Below, one piece after another: positions 58,063 through 64,000 of a stretch of 64,000 nucleotides of DNA (its first letter is position 1; each line of letters starts with the position of its first letter). Location of the stretch: positions 124,001 through 188,000 of the forward strand of contig JAKAWV010000003.1 in assembly GCA_021827205.1 (NCBI GenBank), written 5' to 3'. Both the position numbers and the translations under genes were made by a program. Source of the stretch: Pseudomonadota bacterium (GTDB lineage Bacteria; Pseudomonadota; Gammaproteobacteria; Xanthomonadales; Rhodanobacteraceae). The notes beneath the pieces are model-generated. The model was given only the letters and a program-made list of their open reading frames with translations, was not told the origin of the DNA and did no database searches.

Positions 58063-58338
58063 ATGGGCGAGGAAGTCATCGAAGTCTGGCAATGCGTGGG
58101 CTGTGGTCGCATCGAGGCACCGCAGACCTGCATTGGCGTATGCCGCGATCGCAAGCTGCGCGTGGTCGATGCTGACGCATTCGACGCAATGCGCGCCGAG
58201 CGCGATGCGGCGCAAGCATGCATCGCACGCTACGCGGTCGTGCTGCGCCAGATCGCCAGCAGCACCCCGCGCGCCGATGCCTGTGCGCGGCATTGGCGGG
58301 CTTTGCAGGCGCAGGCGCGCGCGGTGTTGGCTGATTGA
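58063..58338 (+). CDS. Small Cys-motif (zinc-ribbon-like) protein
   Basis: A 91-residue protein with WQCVGCGRIEAPQTC and IGVC soon after, so C-x2-C and C-x3-C metal-binding pairs. The rest is a helix (AFDAMRAERDAAQACIARYAVVLRQI). A longer frame opens at ATG 57979, but it would span an FNR-like box and promoter, so the start at 58063 is preferred. Similar short proteins are known in pseudomonads and xanthomonads; their function is not known to me. The SCO-like gene follows. Confidence 0.65.
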   Translation: MGEEVIEVWQCVGCGRIEAPQTCIGVCRDRKLRVVDADAFDAMRAERDAAQACIARYAVVLRQIASSTPRADACARHWRALQAQARAVLAD

Positions 58339-58423
58339 TGCACGCGTGAGGTTTGCATGGAACCTGTTTGCAAAAGTACGGCGCCGGAACTTTGTAGTCG
58401 GCGGCAAGGTCCATGCGCAGGCA

Positions 58424-59170
58424 ATGAATGACCTCGACAAAGCATCTGCCGGTGCCGCGCGCGCGGCGTGGATCGTGGCCGCGCCGCTCATCGTCCTGAT
58501 CGCGCTCGGTTTCGGTTTTTGGCTGGGCCGCCAGCACGCACCGCGTGCCGAAACACTGCCCACCCTCGGCCGCGCGCCGCCGTTCCGCGATTTCCGCAAC
58601 CAGCTCGGGCAGCCGGTGGCTTCCGCGCAATTCGCCGGCAAGCTGCAGGTGGTGACGTTTCTGGACCCTTACTGCACCAGCGATTGCCCGCTGATCGCGC
58701 TGCATCTGGTCGCGCTGGAGAATGATCTGCGCCTGGCGCAACTGCAGCAGCACGTGCAACTGGTCGCATTCAACGTCGATCCATGGCACACCGGGCCGGC
58801 GCAGACCGCCGCGTTCATGCGCGAATACGGCTGGAACCCGGACGATACGCGCTGGCAGTTTCTCAGCGCTGCGCCGGCGGCCACGCGGCGTGTGGTGCGG
58901 CAGGGCTATCACGTCGATTACGCGCAGGTCTCGCTGGCTGCGGAAGCCGCCGCCGACGCCAGGGCCAAGGCGCGTGGCGATTATGTACCGCAGCCGCGGG
59001 TGGCCAACGCGCTGGCGGCGAAGGCCAAGCCTGATTACGACGTGGCGCACAACGACATGCTGGTGCTGGTCGGCACGCACGGGCATCTGCGCTGGCTCAG
59101 CGCCGATGCGGACAGCATCAGTGATGTGCACCTGGTGAATCTGATCCGCCGGCTGCTGCGGCGGCGCTGA
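58424..59170 (+). CDS. SCO1/SenC-like membrane-anchored redox protein
   Basis: A 248-residue protein with one N-terminal membrane helix (about 15-37, WIVAAPLIVLIALGFGFWLG) and a periplasmic thioredoxin-like domain. YCTSDCPL gives the C-x3-C pair that binds copper in SCO proteins, and a His in DVAHNDMLVLVG matches the distal ligand. SCO proteins deliver copper to cytochrome oxidase CuA or act as thiol reductases. It is 85 bases after the Cys-motif gene and probably shares its oxygen-responsive promoter. Confidence 0.82.
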   Translation: MNDLDKASAGAARAAWIVAAPLIVLIALGFGFWLGRQHAPRAETLPTLGRAPPFRDFRNQLGQPVASAQFAGKLQVVTFLDPYCTSDCPLIALHLVALENDLRLAQLQQHVQLVAFNVDPWHTGPAQTAAFMREYGWNPDDTRWQFLSAAPAATRRVVRQGYHVDYAQVSLAAEAAADARAKARGDYVPQPRVANALAAKAKPDYDVAHNDMLVLVGTHGHLRWLSADADSISDVHLVNLIRRLLRRR

Positions 59171-59179
59171 GGGCGCAGG

Positions 59180-59986
59180 TCAGCCCTGCGCGGCAGGCGC
59201 ACCGAGGCCGAACACCGCGCGCGCATTGGCGCCGGTTTGGCGCGCGATGCGCGCGACGTCCTCGCCGCGATCGCGCGCCAGCTCCGTCACGATATGCGCC
59301 AGATACATCGGCTCGTTGCGGCGGTGGCTGGGCTGCGGGCGCGCGCTGCGCGGCAGCAGATACGGCGCGTCGGTCTCGATCAGCAGGCGTTCGCCCGGAA
59401 TCTCGCGCACCAGCTCGCGCAGAGGCGTGCCGCGGCGCTCGTCGCACAGCCAGCCGGTGATGCCGATGTGGCAATCCAGGTCGAGGTAGTCGTGCAGCGC
59501 CGCGCGCGTGTCGGTAAAGCAGTGCACCACGGCCGCGGGCACCTGATCGCGCGCGCTCTTCAGCAGCGCGATGAAATCGCTGTGCGCCTCGCGCTGGTGC
59601 AGGAACAATGGCATTCCCAGCTCGGCGGCCAGCGCCAATTGCTGCTCGAAGGCGCGCAACTGCGCGGCGCGCGGGGCGTAGTTGCGATAATAGTCCAGCC
59701 CGGTCTCGCCCACGGCGCGCACGGCGGGGTCGCGCAACAGCGCGCGCAGCGCGGCCTCGGTGTCGGCGTCATAGTCAATGGCGTGGTGCGGATGCACGCC
59801 AGCGGTGGCATAGAGCACGCCGGGATGCGCGTGGGCCAGCGCCAGCGCCTGCTCGCTGCCTGCGCGCGAGGCGCCGGTGACCAGCATCTGCGCCACGCCC
59901 GCGGCATGCGCGCGCGCCAGCACGGCGTCGATGTCGTGGCGGAAGGATTCGTGGGTCAGATTGGCGCCGATGTCGATCAGGTCCAT
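59180..59986 (-). CDS. TatD-family DNase
   Basis: A 268-residue metal-dependent nuclease/hydrolase of the TatD family. Start: MDLIDIGANLTHESF (the usual DxH of the first metal site is varied as D..N). GVHPHHA, AVGETGLDYYRNYAPRAAQLRAFEQQLALA, PLFLHQREAHSDF, VVHCFTD and ETDAPYL follow in order. Likely exonuclease on DNA. Convergent with the SCO-like gene and divergent from hrpB, 85 bases apart. Paralogue identity is uncertain. Confidence 0.9.
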   Translation of the reverse strand: MDLIDIGANLTHESFRHDIDAVLARAHAAGVAQMLVTGASRAGSEQALALAHAHPGVLYATAGVHPHHAIDYDADTEAALRALLRDPAVRAVGETGLDYYRNYAPRAAQLRAFEQQLALAAELGMPLFLHQREAHSDFIALLKSARDQVPAAVVHCFTDTRAALHDYLDLDCHIGITGWLCDERRGTPLRELVREIPGERLLIETDAPYLLPRSARPQPSHRRNEPMYLAHIVTELARDRGEDVARIARQTGANARAVFGLGAPAAQG

Positions 59987-60071
59987 GGGGGCGTCCGCAA
60001 AGCGCAGCATTCTGGCAGCAGCGGCGCGTCATCGCAGCGAGACGCGCAGGCCGCGCCGCTACCATGCGCGC

Positions 60072-62585
60072 ATGGTGCCATCCGAGCTTCCGATCGCGGC
60101 GCTGCTGCCGCAAATCCTCAGCATGCTCGCCGCGCGGCCGCGGCTGGTGCTGGAGGCTCCACCCGGCGCTGGCAAGACCACGCAGGTGCCGCTGGCGCTG
60201 CTGCAGGCGCCGTGGCTGGCGGGGCAGCGCATCCTGTTGCTGGAGCCGCGCCGTCTGGCCGCGCGCGCCGCCGCCGAATTCATGGCGCAACAACTGGGCG
60301 AGACGGTGGGTCAGACCGTGGGCTACCGCGTCCGCTTCGAGCAGCGCATCAGCGCGGCCACGCGCATCGAGGTGCTGACCGAGGGCATTCTCACGCGCAT
60401 GCTGGTGGATGATCCGGAACTCGCCGGCGTGGGCGCGATCCTGTTCGACGAGTTTCACGAGCGCCATCTGCACGGCGATCTTGGTGCGGCGCTGGCGCTG
60501 GAGGTGCATCGACAATTGCGCCCCGAACTGCGCCTGCTGCTGATGTCGGCCACGCTGGACGGCGTGCGCCTGGCCGCGTGGCTGGATGCGCCGCGCCTGA
60601 GCAGCGCCGGGCGTGCGTATCCGGTGCGCATCGCGCATCCCGCGCAGGCGTCACACATGCCGCCGCAGGCACAGTTGCGCCGCGCGGTGCAGCAGGCGTT
60701 GCAGGAAACCGACGGCGACGTGCTGGTGTTTTTGCCCGGACGGCGCGAGATCGCGCAGGCGCGCATGTTGCTGCAGCAAGCCTGGAGTGATGACGAACGC
60801 GGGGCGCCGGAAATCGTGCCGCTGCACGGCGAGCTGGGTCTGGGCGAGCAGCATGCCGCGCTGGCGCCGGGCGCGGCGGGTACGCGGCGCGTGATTCTGG
60901 CGACCAATCTGGCCGAGTCCAGCGTCACGCTTCCGGGCATTCGCGCGGTCGTCGACAGTGGCCTGGCGCGTGAACCGCGCTTCGATCCCAACACCGGATT
61001 CACGCGTTTGGAGACGGTGCGCATCGCGCAAGATTCCGCCGATCAGCGCGCCGGCCGCGCCGGACGCGTGGCGCCCGGCCTGGCGCTGCGTTTGTGGTCG
61101 CAAAGCCAGCGCCTGGAGCCCGCGCGCACGCCGGAAATCATGCAGGCCGAACTGTCCGGCGTGGTGCTGGAGCTGGCCGCCTGGGGCAGTGCGCAAGTGC
61201 CGTGGCTGGATGCACCGCCCGCCGGCGCATTGGCGCAGGCGCAGGATTTGCTGTGCGCACTCGGCGCGCTGGATGGCGCAGGCCACATCACCGCGAGCGG
61301 CCGCGCGCTGCGCGCACTGGGGGCTACGCCACGTCTGGCCGCGGCCGCGCTGCGCGCACCAGCGAACTTGCTGGCGCTGATGGCCGATCTGCTGGCGCTG
61401 ATCGAGGCGCGCTCGCCACTGCGCGGCGAGGCGGCACGCAGCGACGATTTGCGCATGACGCTGAGCGCGCTGCATGCCTGGCGCGATGGCGGCGCGCGCG
61501 CGGCGCAGGCGCACGGTGCCGATGCCGGCGCGCTGGCGGCCATCGAGCAGTCCAGCCGCGGCTGGCGCCAACGCCTGGGTGTGCGCAGCGCTGCCAGCGG
61601 TGTGCCGGCCGCGCACAGCGTCGGCGATCTGCTACTGCCGGCGTTCCCCGATCGCATCGCGCGCCAAAGCAGCGAAGCGGCGCTGCGCTACCAGCTCAGC
61701 AATGGCCGTGGCGCGCGCTTGCACGAGTCCAGCGCGTTGCGCGGCGAACCGTGGCTGCTGGTCAGCGAATTGCGTCAGGAAAGCGGCGACAGTTTGATCC
61801 TGCGCGCGGCGCCGTTCGATGACGCGCTGCTGGCGCGCGACTGGCCCGAGCGCTACACGCGCACGCGCGAGCTGCGCTGGAACGCGCAGCGCGGCGCGGT
61901 CGAGGCGCATGTGATTCAGCGCTTCAGTGCGCTGCTGCTGGACACGCAGCGCGTGCCGGTGCGCGCGGACGAAGCCGGCGCGGCCCTGCTCGCCGCGCTG
62001 CGCGCGCAAGGGCTGGACGCCCTGCCGTGGAACGACGCCGCGCGCGCGCTGTGCCAGCGCGTCACCGCGCTGCGCGGCTGGCTGCCCGAACTGGACTTGC
62101 CGGATTGCGGCGCGCAGGCGCTGCTGGACAGCGCCGAGGACTGGCTGGCGCCCCATCTGATCGGCCTGCGCAGCCTCGACGCGCTGGGCGGCGAGGGCCT
62201 GCATCGCGCGCTGCGCGTGCGCCTCGACCATGCGCAGTACGAGGCGCTGCAGCGCGAGGCGCCGACGCGCCTGCAAGTGCCCAGCGGACGCGAACTGGCG
62301 CTGGATTACACCGATCCCGCCGCGCCGACGCTGGCGGTCAAGCTGCAGGAATTGTTCGGTCTGGCGCAAACCCCCTGCGTGGCGCGCGGCATGGTGCCGG
62401 TCACGCTGCATTTGCTGGCGCCCAACGGGCGGCCGATCCAGGTCACGCGCGATCTGCGCGGGTTTTGGGATCGCACCTATGCCGAGGTGAAAAAGGAACT
62501 CAAGGGCCGCTATCCCAGGCACCCGTGGCCGGACGATCCGTGGAGCGCGGCGCCCACGCATCGCGCCAAGCCGCGCGGCGCGTGA
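60072..62585 (+). CDS. hrpB: ATP-dependent RNA helicase HrpB
   Basis: A DEAH-type helicase of 837 residues. Motif I APPGAGKTTQ (about 29-38), LLEPRRLAARAAAEF, the DEFH box ILFDEFHERHLHGDL, motif III MSATLDG and motif VI DQRAGRAGRVAPGLALRLW. The long C-terminal half is the HrpB-specific domain, ending in RDLRGFWDRTYAEVKKELKGRYPRHPWPDDPW, the family hallmark. Cellular role in bacteria is poorly known. The start 60072 matches homologues; no strong ribosome site is seen. Confidence 0.95.
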   Translation: MVPSELPIAALLPQILSMLAARPRLVLEAPPGAGKTTQVPLALLQAPWLAGQRILLLEPRRLAARAAAEFMAQQLGETVGQTVGYRVRFEQRISAATRIEVLTEGILTRMLVDDPELAGVGAILFDEFHERHLHGDLGAALALEVHRQLRPELRLLLMSATLDGVRLAAWLDAPRLSSAGRAYPVRIAHPAQASHMPPQAQLRRAVQQALQETDGDVLVFLPGRREIAQARMLLQQAWSDDERGAPEIVPLHGELGLGEQHAALAPGAAGTRRVILATNLAESSVTLPGIRAVVDSGLAREPRFDPNTGFTRLETVRIAQDSADQRAGRAGRVAPGLALRLWSQSQRLEPARTPEIMQAELSGVVLELAAWGSAQVPWLDAPPAGALAQAQDLLCALGALDGAGHITASGRALRALGATPRLAAAALRAPANLLALMADLLALIEARSPLRGEAARSDDLRMTLSALHAWRDGGARAAQAHGADAGALAAIEQSSRGWRQRLGVRSAASGVPAAHSVGDLLLPAFPDRIARQSSEAALRYQLSNGRGARLHESSALRGEPWLLVSELRQESGDSLILRAAPFDDALLARDWPERYTRTRELRWNAQRGAVEAHVIQRFSALLLDTQRVPVRADEAGAALLAALRAQGLDALPWNDAARALCQRVTALRGWLPELDLPDCGAQALLDSAEDWLAPHLIGLRSLDALGGEGLHRALRVRLDHAQYEALQREAPTRLQVPSGRELALDYTDPAAPTLAVKLQELFGLAQTPCVARGMVPVTLHLLAPNGRPIQVTRDLRGFWDRTYAEVKKELKGRYPRHPWPDDPWSAAPTHRAKPRGA

Positions 62586-62668
62586 TTCCGGGATATCTCC
62601 CCGAACAAGTCCATCCGGAACCTGTCAGAGGCATGCCCTGCATGGCTTGCGGTTGTTCAAACCAACCC

Positions 62669-64000
62669 TCAGCGCCGCGGTTTGCGCGGGCGTTTCCAGT
62701 CCGGCAGCGTGACCTGGCGCGCGCGCGCCACGCTCAGCGCATGCGCCGGGGCGTCGTGGGTGATCACCGAGCCGGCGCCGACGGTGGCGCCAGCGCCGAT
62801 TTCCACCGGCGCGACCAGCGCGCTGTTGGAGCCGATGAAGGCATCGGCGCCGATCACCGTGCGGTGCTTGTCCAGGCCGTCGAAGTTGCAGGTGATGGTG
62901 CCGGCGCCGATGTTGGCGCCGGCACCGATCTCGGCATCGCCCAGATAGCTGAGATGTCCGGCCTTGGCGTGCGCATCCAGCCGCGCGTTTTTCATCTCGA
63001 CGAAGTTGCCCACCGCCGCGCCCTCGGCCAGCACGCTGCCCGGGCGCAGGCGCGCGAATGGTCCGATGCTGCACGCGCCGGTGCCGACCACGCCGTCCAG
63101 ATCGCAATGCGCATGCACCTCGCTGCCGGCGGCCAGCTCGACATTGCGCAGCCGGCAGAACGGCCCGATGCGCACGCCATCGCCCAGCACCACGCGGCCT
63201 TCGAGGATCACGTCGATGTCGATCTCGACATCGAGGCCGCAATCGACGCTGCCGCGCACGTCGATGCGCGCCGGATCGACCAGACGCACGCCGGCATCGA
63301 GCAGACGCGCGGCTTCGCGCGCGCGCAGGCGCTGCTCCAGCGCGGCGAGCTGCCGCGCGTCGTTGGCGCCTTCGGCCTCGGCGGCGTCCGTTGCCAGCAG
63401 GCACAGCGCCGGCATGCCTTCCTCGGCGGCCTGCGCGAACACATCGGTGAGGTAGTACTCGCCCTGCGCGTTGTTGCAATCGAGGTTGGCCACCCACACG
63501 CGCAGACGGCGCGCGTCGGCGGCAAGGATGCCGGTGTTGATCACGTGCAATTGGCGCTGCTCGGGATCGGCGTCACGCTCCTCGACGATGGCGCGCACCT
63601 GACCCAGGCCATCGCGCACCACGCGGCCATAGCCGCGCGGATCACGCACCTCGGCGGCCAGCACCGCCAGCGCCGCGCGCGCTTCGACCAGCGGGCGCAG
63701 CGTTTCCGCGCGCAGCAGCGGCACGTCGCCGTACAGCACCAGCACGCGTGCGTGCTCGGGTACCTGCTCCAGCGCCAGACGCACGGCATGGCCGGTGCCG
63801 CGCTGCTCGACCTGCTGCACCCAGAGCAACTCGGGGCGCTCGGCGAGGGCCGCGCGCAGTTGTTCGCCGCGATGACCGTAGACCACCACGATGCGCATCG
63901 GATCGAGCGCGCGCGCGGTTTCCAACACGTGCGCCAGCAGCGGCCGGCCAGCCAGCGGCAGCAGCACCTTGGGCTGCTGCGAACGCATGCGCTTGCCCTC
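62669..64000 (-). CDS. glmU: GlmU uridylyltransferase/acetyltransferase (start beyond the window)
   Basis: Makes UDP-GlcNAc from glucosamine-1-phosphate. The window holds all but the first dozen or so codons. The first visible residues EGKRMRSQQPKVLLPLAGRPLL belong to the nucleotidyltransferase domain, followed by YGDVPLL, EQRGTGHAV and INTGIL. The C-terminal left-handed beta helix has AVGNFVEMKNARL, HLSYLGDAEIG and GAGTITCNFDG. Runs off the right edge. Convergent with hrpB, 83 bases apart, with no gene in the gap. Confidence 0.97.
   Translation of the reverse strand, partial: EGKRMRSQQPKVLLPLAGRPLLAHVLETARALDPMRIVVVYGHRGEQLRAALAERPELLWVQQVEQRGTGHAVRLALEQVPEHARVLVLYGDVPLLRAETLRPLVEARAALAVLAAEVRDPRGYGRVVRDGLGQVRAIVEERDADPEQRQLHVINTGILAADARRLRVWVANLDCNNAQGEYYLTDVFAQAAEEGMPALCLLATDAAEAEGANDARQLAALEQRLRAREAARLLDAGVRLVDPARIDVRGSVDCGLDVEIDIDVILEGRVVLGDGVRIGPFCRLRNVELAAGSEVHAHCDLDGVVGTGACSIGPFARLRPGSVLAEGAAVGNFVEMKNARLDAHAKAGHLSYLGDAEIGAGANIGAGTITCNFDGLDKHRTVIGADAFIGSNSALVAPVEIGAGATVGAGSVITHDAPAHALSVARARQVTLPDWKRPRKPRR

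Overview
The window is GC-rich chromosomal DNA from a gammaproteobacterium, most likely Xanthomonadales/Lysobacterales and probably close to Rhodanobacteraceae. The evidence is the conserved run cutA-dsbD-tlpA-aroQ-accB-accC-rhodanese-prmA, the fis-purH pair, polA next to a DUF2782 gene, a TonB-dependent receptor, HrcA/CIRCE control of groESL, and an sX13-like C-rich small RNA downstream of polA. Most of the window is housekeeping. No rRNA, tRNA, CRISPR array or intact transposase was seen.

Layout. 1-7068: a partial TonB-dependent receptor, a pteridine-reductase-like SDR, glyS, glyQ, and a GspE/PilB-type ATPase. 7076-13273: an accessory, defence-like block holding an MmeI-type restriction-methylation gene interrupted in frame by two repeat elements (one carrying a DUF559 nuclease domain), a TIR/deoxyribosyltransferase-like protein with a small partner, a remnant of a Panacea/DUF4065 gene, and a Fic protein with a large inverted repeat over its promoter. 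13461-25429: aroE, several small exported or membrane proteins, a BNR/sortilin-like exported protein, a thiolase and dnaG. 25736-36586: a hydroxyacid dehydrogenase, cutA-dsbD-tlpA, aroQ, accBC with a duplicated accB start upstream, a rhodanese, prmA and an M16 protease. 36677-39146: uvrD and a small membrane protein.

39193-45848: a yqhA (UPF0114) gene is split into a C-terminal piece (39193-39460) and an N-terminal piece (45702-45848), both on the minus strand. Between them lies about 6.2 kb with a winged-helix regulator, a Thermus-type isocitrate dehydrogenase, a DUF6671 gene, pyrC and bioA. This block looks acquired or rearranged. 45915-64000: a saccharopine-dehydrogenase-like protein, the sX13-like RNA, polA, DUF2782, purH, fis, a DUF3426 protein, a subtilisin-like protease, groES-groEL, an FNR-boxed Cys-motif/SCO gene pair, a TatD nuclease, hrpB and a partial glmU.

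The most unusual signals are the DUF559 element bounded by about 41-bp inverted repeats inside a methylase reading frame, the accB leader that copies the accB start and ends inside a hairpin, and the split yqhA with its 6.2-kb insert. Database identity could not be checked; family calls rest on motifs recognised by eye.
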